A DNA stretch of 64,000 nt from Cyclobacteriaceae bacterium (GCA_958296015.1 CATQIH010000001.1:150638-214637); one strand, 5' to 3'. Positions 19,815 through 29,618 are shown, numbered from the stretch's first letter. The notes: generated by a model not told the origin, from the letters alone. A program made the numbers and translations.

Positions 19815-20225
19815 AATAAGGCTATAGGGCTTGAGTTAAGTCTGTTGGTTAATTTAATGACTTTATTAGTTAGTTCCTGAAAAACATACCATTGGCTACG
19901 GTTCCTTTGCTTTGATAGCCATGTTTTTATTTTAAATTTTAGTTAAGTATTCAGCGCAGAGGTAATACCGGGTTAATCTAACTAAACAAAGCCTTTGTAG
20001 CAATCTTGACGTACATATCTGTCATGCAAGTTAAATAAAATTTTAAAACAGCTTATAATTCTTGGAAGAGCATAAAGCTGAAGTGATGCGTTAACATTTC
20101 TTAACACAACCTTCATCATGCGTTAACATGCGGGTGCTACCTTTGGCGAATTGATTCAACCAAACTATGGTACATACGCCTTTGTTATAGAGTAGTCTGA
20201 GAGGATATTTTTTAAAAAAACAATC
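19815..20225. other. 411-bp divergent intergenic region
   Basis: AT-rich non-coding DNA between two divergently transcribed phosphoesterase genes, so it should hold both promoters. A Bacteroidota-type -7 box TACCTTTG is present at 20138-20145 on the plus strand, about 80 bp upstream of the gene at 20226, but no convincing -33 TTTG partner is seen. The sequence GTTAACAT occurs twice (near 20090 and 20122), possibly as a regulator half-site. No PHO-box-like repeat was recognised. Confidence 0.45.
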
Positions 20226-21476
20226 ATGCGTTTAAACAACTGGCTATTACCGGCACTCCTATTCTGTATGAGCTTAGCCCAGGGCCAACCCCGGGAAAAG
20301 AAAGCGGTATTCATTATCCTAGATGGTATCCCTGCCGATGTGATAGAAAAAGTGAAGACACCTCACCTGGATCAGATTGCCAAGGTGGGTGGCTATACCC
20401 GTGCCTACGTGGGCGGTGGTAAGGATACTTATTCCGAAACGCCTACCATTTCTGCCGTAGGCTACAACAGCCTGCTAACCGGCACCTGGGTCAACAAACA
20501 CCACGTGTGGGGCAACGATATCAAAGACCCAAACTACCACTACCAGACGATCTTTCGCTTTCTGAAAGCGCAGTATCCACAGAAAAAAACGGCTATCTTC
20601 TCTACCTGGCTCGACAACCGTACCAAACTCATCGGCGAAGGTCTGGCCGAAACCGGAAACATATCGTTAGACTATCATTTTGATGGCTTCGAACTGGATA
20701 CCGTGCAGTTTCCGCATGATGAAGCCAGGCAATACATCCACCGGATAGATGAGCACGTGACCCGGGAAGCGGCCCGTTACCTTAAAACAGCAGCCCCCGA
20801 TCTGTCGTGGGTCTACCTGGAATATACCGATGATATGGGACATAAGCATGGTGACAGCAAACAAATGTACCAGGCTGTAGAAACAGCCGATGATCAGATA
20901 GGGCGTATCTGGAAAGCGATTGAATACCGGCAGCAAAACTTCCCGGAAGACTGGCTCATCCTCATCACCACCGATCATGGCCGCGATCCGGCAACCGGCA
21001 AAGGACACGGCGGACAAACAGACAGAGAACGCACTACCTGGATCACCACCAATGCCCGGGATTTGAACGCTTACTTCCGCCAGTATCAGCCCGGCATCGT
21101 AGACATCATGCCTACCCTTGCCCGTTTTCTGGATATTGACATTCCCCGGGCGCAGGCGATGGAAATAGACGGCATTCCGTTGATAGGTCCTGTATCGCTG
21201 ATAACGCCCAGCGTTCAACAACAAGGTCAACAGATACAGATATCCTGGAAAGCTCTGGAAGACCGGGGCCAGGTAAAAGTATGGGTAAGCCAGACGAATC
21301 ATTTTAAAGATAGCGGCCAAGCCGATGATTATACGCTGGTTGGTGAAGTTCCTTTACAGCAAGAGCACTTTTCGTTTGAAATGAAAAAGCCTGTTTCCAA
21401 TCTTTATAAAATAGTATTGGAAGGGCCTCATCATTGGGCCGGCCAGTGGATTGGAACAGGGAGCAACCCAAAGTAA
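20226..21476 (+). CDS. Secreted alkaline-phosphatase-superfamily phosphodiesterase (NPP-like)
   Basis: A 416-residue exported enzyme (signal peptide to about residue 20, LAQG). Metal-site motifs of the nucleotide pyrophosphatase/phosphodiesterase branch are in order: FIILDGIP (Asp), SETPTISAVGYNSLLTG (nucleophilic Thr), YTDDMGHKHGD (Asp and His), ITTDHGRD (Asp-His) and GHGGQTDRER (His). It should hydrolyse phosphodiesters or phosphomonoesters outside the cytoplasm. The C-terminal 80 or so residues form a small extra domain. The next phosphoesterase gene starts 51 bp later, so the two are probably one operon. Unlike its neighbours it has no propeller and no lipobox. Confidence 0.9.
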   Translation: MRLNNWLLPALLFCMSLAQGQPREKKAVFIILDGIPADVIEKVKTPHLDQIAKVGGYTRAYVGGGKDTYSETPTISAVGYNSLLTGTWVNKHHVWGNDIKDPNYHYQTIFRFLKAQYPQKKTAIFSTWLDNRTKLIGEGLAETGNISLDYHFDGFELDTVQFPHDEARQYIHRIDEHVTREAARYLKTAAPDLSWVYLEYTDDMGHKHGDSKQMYQAVETADDQIGRIWKAIEYRQQNFPEDWLILITTDHGRDPATGKGHGGQTDRERTTWITTNARDLNAYFRQYQPGIVDIMPTLARFLDIDIPRAQAMEIDGIPLIGPVSLITPSVQQQGQQIQISWKALEDRGQVKVWVSQTNHFKDSGQADDYTLVGEVPLQQEHFSFEMKKPVSNLYKIVLEGPHHWAGQWIGTGSNPK

Positions 21477-21527
21477 ATAACGTCTGCTGATCACCCTTTT
21501 CGAAGATTTTTTTCTATCATTGTCGTT

Positions 21528-24281
21528 ATGCGAAATGAATCGTACCCTATCACCATGCTGAAGATAATGGCATTGCTGACTCTCGGCAGCTTGCTTTATT
21601 CCTGTAAAACCAGTCCTGGCTATACTTCTGTCAAAAGTTCGCCGCAGTACCATACCGGTTACGATGACAGTACGCTGGCGCGCAACAACCTGCCGTTACT
21701 CATGCCATATAACAAGATCATTGACCCTGCCGGAAAAGCCATCCGCTATGGCGATCCCGCCCGGGAGAATCATACGCTGGCCTGTGCTTTTGATGCAAAT
21801 AAAAAGTGGCTGGCAGTAACCGACCGTTTTGGTCTGGCGTTCATCAATCCGCATTTCAGTATACAGCATCGTATGGCTTATGCCGAACAACCTCCATACG
21901 CCGATTTTGTCAGTAGTTTTTCCGGGCTTACCTGGTATACCCGTCATGACAGTACTTTTGTGTTTTGTGCAGGAGTAGATGTCGCTACTAATAGCTCCCT
22001 AGTGTTGCAGGTGTACTGGGATGGGGAAAAGGCTAGCATCGTTGGTTCGTTTGCTTTTCCTGCGGCGGGTACTGCGCCGCTGGCCTTACCCAATGGACTG
22101 ACCATCGTGCAGCAAGATGATCAGGATTACCTGCTGGTCGTGCTCAATGGTAACAATACTTTGGCAAAAATAGACCTTGTCTCAGGCGAAAAAGTATGGG
22201 AAGTGCCCACCGGCATGGTACCTTACGGGGTGGCGGCTAATGCCCGTTATGCCTACGTGACCAATTGGGGCGGAAAGGTGCCTGGCCCGTCTGAGCGGGA
22301 GGTAGCAGGCGTGCCCGATGCTTTTGGCAAAATTTTGATAGACCCTGCCACCGGTGCGGCGGCTTCCGGTACGGTCTCTATGCTCAACCTGGCCGACGGG
22401 CGTATGATCAAAGAAATTCCCGTAGGGCTGCATCCCAATGATATCCTGATGAACCAAAGCGGCTCGCTGGCCTTTGTGGCCAACGGCAATAGCGACAACG
22501 TTTCCGTGATTGATACCCAGACCATGACGGTGACAGACACCATCTCCGTGCGGTTGTTTGGGCAAGACCAGCCTTATTTTGGAGACACACCCAATGCCCT
22601 TTTGCTGAGCCTGGATGAACAGACCTTGTATGTAGCCAATGGGATGGACAATGCAGTGGCCGTTGTCTCGTTGGGTAAACTTGCCGGAGGTATTGCCGAA
22701 AAAAGCCAGGTTACAGGATTTATCCCCACCGAAGCTTATCCTGCCGGATTGGCACTGGGAAGCGATCACCAGTTGTACGTTGCCAACCTGGAAGCCACCG
22801 GAGCACGGGTGCCGGTGAATGACAGCAACGTGGAGGAGATCAGAAGTTTCTACGAAAAAAATCCCAGGGCTACTACCCGTGGTTTTTACAATGCGCACCA
22901 TCAACTGGCCTCCCTGTCCAAAATTGCGTTGCCTGACACGCAGACGTTGGCACAATATACCGAGCAGGTAAAACAGTTGAACCTGGCGTTCCGCATTGAG
23001 CGCACCCATCTGCCACCGCGCCCGGAGATGAAACCCGTGCCGGTGCCAGAGCGCATTGGTGAGCCTTCGGTGTTTGAGCATGTGATTTATGTCATCAAAG
23101 AAAACCGTACCTACGACCAGGTGCTGGGCGACATGCCGGAAGGTGATGGCTATGCCGACCTGTGTGTTTTTGGCCAGCAGGTGACACCCAACCAGCATAA
23201 GCTCGCCCGGGAATTTCTGCTGCTGGACAACTACTACGCTTCGGGTAAGTCTTCGGCAGAAGGACACCAGTGGACGGATGCGGCCATCACCACCGACTAC
23301 GTGCAGAAAAGCGTCAGAGCATGGTTTCGCAGCTATCCGCACGTACAGGAAGATGCGATGGTGTACAGCCCCACCGGCTTTATCTGGAATAATGGGCTGG
23401 ATCATGGCAAGTCGGTGCGTATCTACGGTGAGGCTTCTGTGCCGCACTGGGAAAGCGGAGAAACCTGGAAAGAAATCTACCAGGCTTACCTTAAAGACAG
23501 CATGATCACCTTTACCAACACCACCACCATCTCCCGGGTAGCACCGATTCTTTCTCAGCAATATCCTGCCTACGACAGCCATAATTTTCCGGATGTAGTC
23601 CGGGCGCGTACGTTTATCGAAGAACTCAAACAATACGAACAGAAACCCGGTGACCAGTGGCCGGCACTGATGATCGTGGCATTGCCCAACGACCATACGG
23701 CAGGTACCAACCCTGCATTTCCTGTGCCCCAGGCAATGGTGGCAGATAATGACCTGGCACTCGGGCAGATCGTAGAAGCTGTCAGCCGAAGCAGGTTCTG
23801 GAAAAACACGGTCATCCTGGTGACCGAAGACGATTCGCAGGCCGGTTGGGACCATGTGTCGGCCTACCGCACTACAGGGTTTGTTATCAGTCCGTATTCC
23901 CGCTTGGGCAGCACGGTGCATACTAACTACAACCAGACCAGTATGGTGCGTACCATTGAGCAGATACTAGGCTTGCCGCCCATGAACATGATGGATGCCA
24001 GTGCCCTGCCGATGTTCGACTGCTTCCGGGCGCAGCCTGACCTAAAACCGTATGCTACGGAGCAAAACCAGGTACCGTTGGACGAGATGAACCCCTCGCT
24101 AGGCCAGTTGCAGGGCAAAGCTCGGCATTTTGCCAAAAAATCTATGGAGCCGCAGTTTACCCATATCGACGGTGGCAGCGACGACCTGCTCAATCGCATT
24201 CTATGGTTTGCTACCCAAGGTGATCAGCCTTACCCGGTGCATTTTACCGATCCTGATGCAGATGATGATGACGATGAATAA
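21528..24281 (+). CDS. YncE-like beta-propeller/phosphoesterase fusion lipoprotein
   Basis: The intact paralogue of the frameshifted gene at 4841-7263 (917 aa; an ATG nine codons further in, at 21555, is an equally good start). The lipobox is LLYSC with Cys26. Propeller repeats with AFVANGNSDNVSVIDT-type strands fill residues 60-440. The phosphoesterase domain begins near 517 (YVIKENRTYDQVLGD) and includes LPNDHTAG and VTEDDSQAGWDHVSAYR near 764. The protein ends in a run of six acidic residues. Probably co-transcribed with the secreted phosphodiesterase just upstream. Presumed role: surface phosphoester cleavage. Confidence 0.92.
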   Translation: MRNESYPITMLKIMALLTLGSLLYSCKTSPGYTSVKSSPQYHTGYDDSTLARNNLPLLMPYNKIIDPAGKAIRYGDPARENHTLACAFDANKKWLAVTDRFGLAFINPHFSIQHRMAYAEQPPYADFVSSFSGLTWYTRHDSTFVFCAGVDVATNSSLVLQVYWDGEKASIVGSFAFPAAGTAPLALPNGLTIVQQDDQDYLLVVLNGNNTLAKIDLVSGEKVWEVPTGMVPYGVAANARYAYVTNWGGKVPGPSEREVAGVPDAFGKILIDPATGAAASGTVSMLNLADGRMIKEIPVGLHPNDILMNQSGSLAFVANGNSDNVSVIDTQTMTVTDTISVRLFGQDQPYFGDTPNALLLSLDEQTLYVANGMDNAVAVVSLGKLAGGIAEKSQVTGFIPTEAYPAGLALGSDHQLYVANLEATGARVPVNDSNVEEIRSFYEKNPRATTRGFYNAHHQLASLSKIALPDTQTLAQYTEQVKQLNLAFRIERTHLPPRPEMKPVPVPERIGEPSVFEHVIYVIKENRTYDQVLGDMPEGDGYADLCVFGQQVTPNQHKLAREFLLLDNYYASGKSSAEGHQWTDAAITTDYVQKSVRAWFRSYPHVQEDAMVYSPTGFIWNNGLDHGKSVRIYGEASVPHWESGETWKEIYQAYLKDSMITFTNTTTISRVAPILSQQYPAYDSHNFPDVVRARTFIEELKQYEQKPGDQWPALMIVALPNDHTAGTNPAFPVPQAMVADNDLALGQIVEAVSRSRFWKNTVILVTEDDSQAGWDHVSAYRTTGFVISPYSRLGSTVHTNYNQTSMVRTIEQILGLPPMNMMDASALPMFDCFRAQPDLKPYATEQNQVPLDEMNPSLGQLQGKARHFAKKSMEPQFTHIDGGSDDLLNRILWFATQGDQPYPVHFTDPDADDDDDE

Positions 24282-24458
24282 GCGTGGCCCGATAGGGTAG
24301 AATATGCATCATGGCTTTTGAACATACCCGGGTACACTGAAAAACATTAAATTTTTGAATACTTTCTTTATATGGAAAAAAGGTACATCTTATAAGCACG
24401 ATCATATTGGACAAACTTCTCTGAAAACTTATATATGTTACACGATCATTCAGAAATA

Positions 24459-25286
24459 ATGAAAAACCTTCTACTAAGCATACTATTTACCGCATTAGCT
24501 TTTGTTGCCCGTGCCCAGGAAACCGAATATGCCACCCAGCAAAATATTCATTATTACAACGATTCGATCAATGAATCAAATGATTACATCAAGGAGCGGT
24601 GTGTGCTGGATATTTATTATCCGAAAAACGTGAAGGGCTACGCTACGATTGTCTGGTTTCATGGAGGTGGGCTGACTGGTGGAAGCAAAGAAATTCCTGA
24701 AGCACTGAAGGAAGAAGGCGTGTGCGTGGTAGGTGTGAACTATCGCTTGAACCCGAAAGTAAAAGCACCCAAATACATTGAAGATGCGGCTGCGGCGGTG
24801 AGTTGGGTGTTTCATCATATCAATAGCTTTGGCGGCGACTCTTCTCTGATCTTCGTCTCCGGTCACTCGGCGGGAGGCTATCTGGCCAGCATGGTGGGTT
24901 TGGATACATCATGGCTCAACCAACACGATATTGATGCGAACAGCATTGCCGGGTTGATCCCTTTTAGTGGTCATGCCATCACACACTTTACCGTGCGGGA
25001 AGAAAGGGGTATTCCGGGAACGCAACCCATTATTGACAGTCTGGCACCGCTCTATCATGTTCGTGCGGATGCTCCCCCTTTATTGCTCATCACCGGCGAC
25101 AGAGAAATGGAGTTGTTGGGAAGATATGAGGAAAATGCTTACCTGATGCGGATGATGAAAGTAGCCGGACATAAACATACGGTACTCTATGAAATGGATG
25201 GATACGGGCACAACATGACCGAACCAGCCTTTCCATTGTTGCTCAACGAGGTTCATCGCATCAGCGAAGAAAAGAAGGGTAAATAA
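24459..25286 (+). CDS. Secreted alpha/beta-hydrolase, esterase of the hormone-sensitive lipase type
   Basis: Translation most likely starts at ATG 24459 (MKNLLLSILFTALAFVARAQ), which gives a clean signal peptide; an ATG eight codons earlier (24435) is possible. The enzyme has the HGGG oxyanion motif near residue 68 (WFHGGGLTGGS), the nucleophile elbow GHSAGG near 135, an acid in ITGDREMEL and the catalytic His in GYGHNMTEP. About 276 aa, a usual length for a BD-FAE-like carboxylesterase. It probably removes acyl groups from an exported or imported substrate. It stands alone after a 150-bp gap and converges on the AraC regulator gene with no intervening DNA. Confidence 0.88.
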   Translation: MKNLLLSILFTALAFVARAQETEYATQQNIHYYNDSINESNDYIKERCVLDIYYPKNVKGYATIVWFHGGGLTGGSKEIPEALKEEGVCVVGVNYRLNPKVKAPKYIEDAAAAVSWVFHHINSFGGDSSLIFVSGHSAGGYLASMVGLDTSWLNQHDIDANSIAGLIPFSGHAITHFTVREERGIPGTQPIIDSLAPLYHVRADAPPLLLITGDREMELLGRYEENAYLMRMMKVAGHKHTVLYEMDGYGHNMTEPAFPLLLNEVHRISEEKKGK

Positions 25287-26201
25287 TTACCGGAAGGAAT
25301 CCCTAAACTCACTGGGTGAAATATTCGTCTTGTTTTTAAACAACTTACTGAATGACTGCGAATATTCAAACCCCAACTGATACGCAATTTCACTGATAGA
25401 AAGCGAGGTAGTAGACAACTGTTCTTTGGCCTTTTCAATGAGTTTGCTATGAATGTGCTGCTGCGTGGTCTGTCCGGTCAGGGTGCGCAGCATATCACTC
25501 AGGTAGTTGGGCGACATATGAAGCTGGTCAGCTACATCATGCACGGTGGGCACGCCGGTTTGCGGCATATCCATGTCGAACAATGTTTTCAACAGCGACT
25601 CTACATCGGCCAGAAGTCCACGACTAGCCTGGTGACGGGTGATGAACTGGCGGTTGTAGAACCGGTTGGCATAATTTAGCAGCAATTCCAGGTGGGAAAT
25701 CATCACATCCTGGCTATAGACATCAGCAGCTGACTGATATTCACCGGCAATGTGCTGCATGATTCCTTCAATCATTTTCTCCTCTTTTTCAGAAAGGTGC
25801 AGTGCCTCATAAGCTTCGTAGGAGAAAAAGCCATAGTCGTTGACATTTTTTGCCAGAGAATAATTTCGGATAAAATCAGGATGAAACAACAACAAAGAAC
25901 CATGATGTACGCCGGCTTCATTTGCCTCAAAAACCACCTGCCGGGGCGCAATAAACGTCATGATACCTTCATCAAAATCATAATAATGCTGACCGTATTT
26001 GAGTTTTCCATGATAGTCTTTCTTGATGCAGACCATATAAAAATTCAGCACGAATGAGGTGGAATGCCTCGCAGGTTGGTTTTTTATGTCTGCATAATCA
26101 ATCACGCTGATCAATGGATGCTTGGGTTTGGGCAATCCCATCTGCTGATGAATTTCAGAGATGGAATTGATAACATACGGACTATGGTTGCCTTTTTTCA
26201 T
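25287..26201 (-). CDS. AraC-family transcriptional regulator
   Basis: A 304-residue regulator. The N-terminal half looks like a cupin-type effector domain (FMVCIKKDYHGKLKYGQHYYDFDEG). The C-terminal ~100 residues hold the two helix-turn-helix units (VADQLHMSPNYLSDMLRTLTG and ISEIAYQLGFEYSQSFSKLF). Its ATG overlaps the stop codon of the aldo/keto reductase gene by one base (TAATG), so the two are translationally coupled and the regulator probably controls that operon. The effector is unknown. Confidence 0.93.
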   Translation of the reverse strand: MKKGNHSPYVINSISEIHQQMGLPKPKHPLISVIDYADIKNQPARHSTSFVLNFYMVCIKKDYHGKLKYGQHYYDFDEGIMTFIAPRQVVFEANEAGVHHGSLLLFHPDFIRNYSLAKNVNDYGFFSYEAYEALHLSEKEEKMIEGIMQHIAGEYQSAADVYSQDVMISHLELLLNYANRFYNRQFITRHQASRGLLADVESLLKTLFDMDMPQTGVPTVHDVADQLHMSPNYLSDMLRTLTGQTTQQHIHSKLIEKAKEQLSTTSLSISEIAYQLGFEYSQSFSKLFKNKTNISPSEFRDSFR

Positions 26202-27214
26202 TAACTGTTGTTGATATGCGTCATACTGGCCTCATCATACCGCGCACCGGTGGAGTTGCCCAACGGCACAATGGATGCTAACTGGTCCATCTCTGCCTGA
26301 CTAAGATTTATACTCGTGGCCGCAATGTTTTGTTCAACATATTTTACGTGCTTCGTCCCCGGAATAGGCAAATACCCTTTGGCAATGACCCAGGCTATGG
26401 CCAGTTGCGAGGGAGTAATGTCTTTTTCACCGGCCATCTTTTGAATGGCTTGTACCAGTTCCAGATTTTTGTAAAACTGCTCACCCTGGTAACGCGGTAT
26501 TTGCCTTCTGAAGTCATCTTCTGCAAAATCATCCGGACTGGTAATGTCACCCGTTAGGAAGCCCCTTCCCAGAGGGGAATAAGCTACAAACCCGATACCC
26601 AGTTCATCCAGGGTTTTCAAAATATCCGCCTCTTCAACGGTTCTCTCGAACAAGGAATATTCGGTTTGTACCGCCGTCAAAGGATGCACCTTATGGGCTT
26701 TTTTGATGGTTTCCGACGAAACTTCCGATAGCCCGATATACCTAACCTTTCCTTCTTTGACAAGTGCTGCCATCGCTTCAACCGTCTCTTCAACAGGTGT
26801 GTTGGGGTCCAGTCGGTGCAAATAGTACAGGTCAATATGATCGGTGTTCAGGTTTTTGAGGGAACGTTCTAGGGCTTTTTTCACATAGGCCGGTTTGCCG
26901 TTGAAGTTCCAGGTAAGATGCTCGCTATCGTCTATTTCATACCCAAACTTACTGGCGATGATATATTTGTCCCGGTTTCCCCGGATGGCTTTGGCAATAA
27001 GGCGTTCATTGAGCAACGGACCGTAAAGATCGGCAGTATCCAGCAGGTTGCCACCCAACTCCAATGAACGGTGGATCGTAGCAATGGCTTCCTTTTCATC
27101 TGCGCTTCCGTAAACATCGGCTCCGGCGATCTGGGTCATCCCCATGCAGCCTAATCCTACTTTGGGCACTGCTAACCCCTGGCTTCCTAATGTCATTTTT
27201 TCAATCGTTTTCAT
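26201..27214 (-). CDS. Aldo/keto reductase
   Basis: A 337-residue NADPH-dependent TIM-barrel reductase. The catalytic tetrad is visible: Asp and Tyr in LLDTADLYGP, Lys in IIASKFGYE and His in IDLYYLHRLD. The NADP-binding end is also present (PIPGTKHVKYVEQN). It is closest in pattern to the yakc/AKR13-like group that reduces aldehydes and ketones in the cytoplasm. The downstream AraC gene overlaps by one base. A 153-bp gap separates it from the next gene upstream. The physiological substrate cannot be inferred. Confidence 0.93.
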   Translation of the reverse strand: MKTIEKMTLGSQGLAVPKVGLGCMGMTQIAGADVYGSADEKEAIATIHRSLELGGNLLDTADLYGPLLNERLIAKAIRGNRDKYIIASKFGYEIDDSEHLTWNFNGKPAYVKKALERSLKNLNTDHIDLYYLHRLDPNTPVEETVEAMAALVKEGKVRYIGLSEVSSETIKKAHKVHPLTAVQTEYSLFERTVEEADILKTLDELGIGFVAYSPLGRGFLTGDITSPDDFAEDDFRRQIPRYQGEQFYKNLELVQAIQKMAGEKDITPSQLAIAWVIAKGYLPIPGTKHVKYVEQNIAATSINLSQAEMDQLASIVPLGNSTGARYDEASMTHINNS

Positions 27215-27367
27215 AGCTTCATATTTATGATGTGTACTAACGCAAAAGTCGGGAAAATATCAATGAAGCCCGTATCCGAATCCCGGTATGATGTATCCAA
27301 AAAACAGAAGTTGATATGTTACTGCATACAAATACCTGGCGTTTGGTGTGTATGTGAATCAATAATG

Positions 27368-28213
27368 TTAAAAATCAGTCAATGATAGTTCTTCACTCAT
27401 TGACCATAATTTTTCACCCGCTTTCCGGTCAAATTTCTCATGAAAAGGTATGATATTTCTGTTGTGATTAAAGAACCTTCCCGATACATTCTGAACTTCT
27501 TCTGAAGTGGAAAGATAGGTGGATACGCCACAGACATCTTTTTCAAATGGTTTGTAAAAGACAGCCAACAGTTTCATGTACCAGGGTGAATGGGCTGTGA
27601 GGTTAGATTTTATTACACCAGGATTGAATGCGTTAGCAGTAACCTTCTCACCTTTCAGTCTTTTTGCCAACTCAAATGTAAAAATTTGCCTTGCATACAT
27701 CGCATTGGCGGTGGCCATCATTCCATTGAATTGGTTGAGATGCTGTAAGTCATCAAAATTCACTTTTGCATTTTTCAGGAAGCTCGGATTGCCGGTTACT
27801 GTAATGATCCTCGATGGTCCACTGGCTTTTAGCATATCCAGTAATTGATTGGTCAGTACAAAGTGACTCATATAATTAACCGCAAAACTTCTTTCTATCC
27901 CTTCGCTTGTGATCTGTTTTTGGTTGAAAATAGCACCAGCACAATTGGCTAAAACGTGTAGATTGTCATATTTCCTTTTGAATTCATCAGCTAAATTTCG
28001 GATAGAAGATTGCAGAGACAAGTCAGCCGTCAGGTACGTTCCTTGGTCATTTCCTGTTCGGTGAGCAATCTCTTTTAAAGCTTGCTGGCTTTGTGCTGCA
28101 TTGCGGTTGACAATAACAACTTTGGCTCCTTTCTGTGCCAATCCAATGGCCGTGGCTTTACCTACACCGGATGAGCCGCCTGTGATTAGAAAAACCTTGT
28201 CTGTTTGATTCAT
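27368..28213 (-). CDS. SDR-family protein with atypical active site
   Basis: A 281-residue Rossmann-fold protein of the retinol-dehydrogenase-like SDR group. The cofactor loop GGSSGVGKATAIGLA and the NCAGAIF motif are intact. Where relatives carry a Ser and the Tyr-x-x-x-Lys pair just before FTFELAKRL, this protein reads VTGNPSF and TANAMYARQI, so the usual Tyr and Lys appear to be replaced by Thr and Met. It may be an unusual reductase, a non-catalytic binding protein, or use another nearby residue. The codon composition looks more AT-rich than the large operons, as in the following 1.5 kb, consistent with acquired DNA. Confidence 0.85.
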   Translation of the reverse strand: MNQTDKVFLITGGSSGVGKATAIGLAQKGAKVVIVNRNAAQSQQALKEIAHRTGNDQGTYLTADLSLQSSIRNLADEFKRKYDNLHVLANCAGAIFNQKQITSEGIERSFAVNYMSHFVLTNQLLDMLKASGPSRIITVTGNPSFLKNAKVNFDDLQHLNQFNGMMATANAMYARQIFTFELAKRLKGEKVTANAFNPGVIKSNLTAHSPWYMKLLAVFYKPFEKDVCGVSTYLSTSEEVQNVSGRFFNHNRNIIPFHEKFDRKAGEKLWSMSEELSLTDF

Positions 28214-28315
28214 TTTTTACTTTTTTAGGAATTCAAAATTCAGCATAATTAAGAAAGTTCTTTTAATCAAATCTATCTTTGTTCAAACTAAATCTAACTT
28301 TTACGTTATCTCAGA

Positions 28316-28816
28316 TCAAAGTCCTTTCTCATTACAGTTAGCGACCGATGCAGCGAAAGGTCCAGACTTATTGGTTGCATGGATCTTTTGTCGTTCAAAA
28401 TAGTCTAAAATTCTTGTAGGTAAATATCTTGCAGTTTTGAATGTTTGGTCCTTGAACATTCCTTTGGTTACGGGAAACAGTTTTTCGTCGCCAAAGTCCA
28501 AAAAAAGGATTTCGTTTTGACTCAGCACGGTTTTGGAATTATACATCTGTTGTCCATCTTTCAATGTGTCTTGCTTTGCAAACTCGTTAGCATTGCCCCA
28601 AATTTGTCCGTTACTTTGATAATTAGTTTGCTGCCAAGGATAAAAATTGTGTCCCAGCTCGCTTAGTTTTTCGGTAAAGCCTGAAGTCAAATATTGGCAC
28701 TCGATTGGTTTTACTTGCTTTTTCCAAGAACTGGCCAAATAGTCATTTTGTGCAATTCCTTGAAAACTGGCAAGAATAAAAATAATGAATAATATAAGTT
28801 TTAATAGTTTGTCCAT
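28316..28816 (-). CDS. Small secreted protein of unknown function
   Basis: 166 residues with a clear signal peptide (LKLILFIIFILASFQGIAQ) and no domain I recognise. The mature part is mixed, with three aromatic-rich stretches (HNFYPWQQTNYQ, LFLDFGDEKLFPV, YLPTRILDYFERQ) and two Cys. The end (FAASVANCNEKGL) may be truncated. It is notably AT-rich and lies in a patch of broken genes beside an epimerase remnant, so it is probably part of a recently acquired segment. It may be a real gene or the surviving part of one. Confidence 0.6.
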   Translation of the reverse strand: MDKLLKLILFIIFILASFQGIAQNDYLASSWKKQVKPIECQYLTSGFTEKLSELGHNFYPWQQTNYQSNGQIWGNANEFAKQDTLKDGQQMYNSKTVLSQNEILFLDFGDEKLFPVTKGMFKDQTFKTARYLPTRILDYFERQKIHATNKSGPFAASVANCNEKGL

Positions 28817-28884
28817 TGTTTAGAAAGTGTTTGTTTCAAATAGCAGCTAATAGTCTGGTATAAGAATAGTAACGGATTTTGAAA

Positions 28885-29242
28885 TACTAACTTTATAGTA
28901 GCCAGTTCCAAGTTTTCACCTTCTTGTCGGATGAAATCCCAAGCTGCTTTCTCTGCCAATCCTTTTGATTTTTTCATAAGCAGATAGACCCTTTTGATTC
29001 GAGTCTGTCCAATCAGTTTCTGTGGTTACGGTGTTCGACTGTAAATTGCTGAATCCGACTGCACCAAAGCTGGAAGCCATTACCACTCGCTTCACGCCTG
29101 CCTCTTTAGCGGCTTTTAGTACACGGAGTGTGCCCTCAATAGCTGTTTTTATCATTTCATTTTCCAACATCTTAGCACCAGCGTGCGTGGGTGAGGCAAT
29201 ATGTAAAACATGGTTGCAACCTTGCAAAGCTTCCTTCCAATT
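28885..29242 (-). pseudogene. NAD-dependent epimerase/dehydratase-family remnant
   Basis: The central third of an extended SDR of the dihydroflavonol-reductase type. WKEALQGCNHVLHIASPTHAG, GVKRVVMASSFGAVGF and SAYEK are recognisable. After SAYEK a run of six A on the coding strand (T6 at 28969-28974) shifts the frame. With five, the expected SKGLAEKAAWDFI continues to LELATIK, after which similarity is lost. The N-terminal cofactor-binding part is absent, with a stop in frame just upstream. It is therefore truncated at both ends and frameshifted: a dead fragment. Confidence 0.75.
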
Positions 29243-29618
29243 TTAAAATTTTATGTGGCAAAGTTCCACTTAAAATTTTCATTTTGCTATCGCGAAAAGC
29301 CCAAATTTATTGTCTTGAAAAGTCCATTTAGATTGTCGGAGTAGATAGTTTCTTTACTTATCACATGGGTAAATAACGCTGATAAGGCTAAACTGAATGT
29401 AGAAAAATCAGCATAGACGCTCTAGATATGTTAAACCGATGAATCGGTATGTCTGTAAGGCCGATGTAATAAAATTGTTGTCCTACACAAAAGAGCCAAT
29501 GGTGGTTCCATAAAGAAAATGCCCGCCGCTTCTAAAGCCAAGCCAACATGAAAGATCAAGCTAAAATATATGTAATTAAAGTTATGATAAGCGACACATT
29601 TTCGACTAATTGATTTTC
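29243..29618. other. AT-rich non-coding stretch between remnants
   Basis: About 375 bp with no convincing gene, RNA or repeat. Frames here are short, and none starts with a recognisable domain or signal peptide. It lies between the epimerase remnant and two miniature elements and is probably decayed sequence. Confidence 0.4.

Noticed and set aside
22182..23921. A 579-codon minus-strand open frame inside the phosphoesterase gene at 21528
   Set aside because: The real protein is on the plus strand with clear motifs; the antisense frame is long only because of codon composition.
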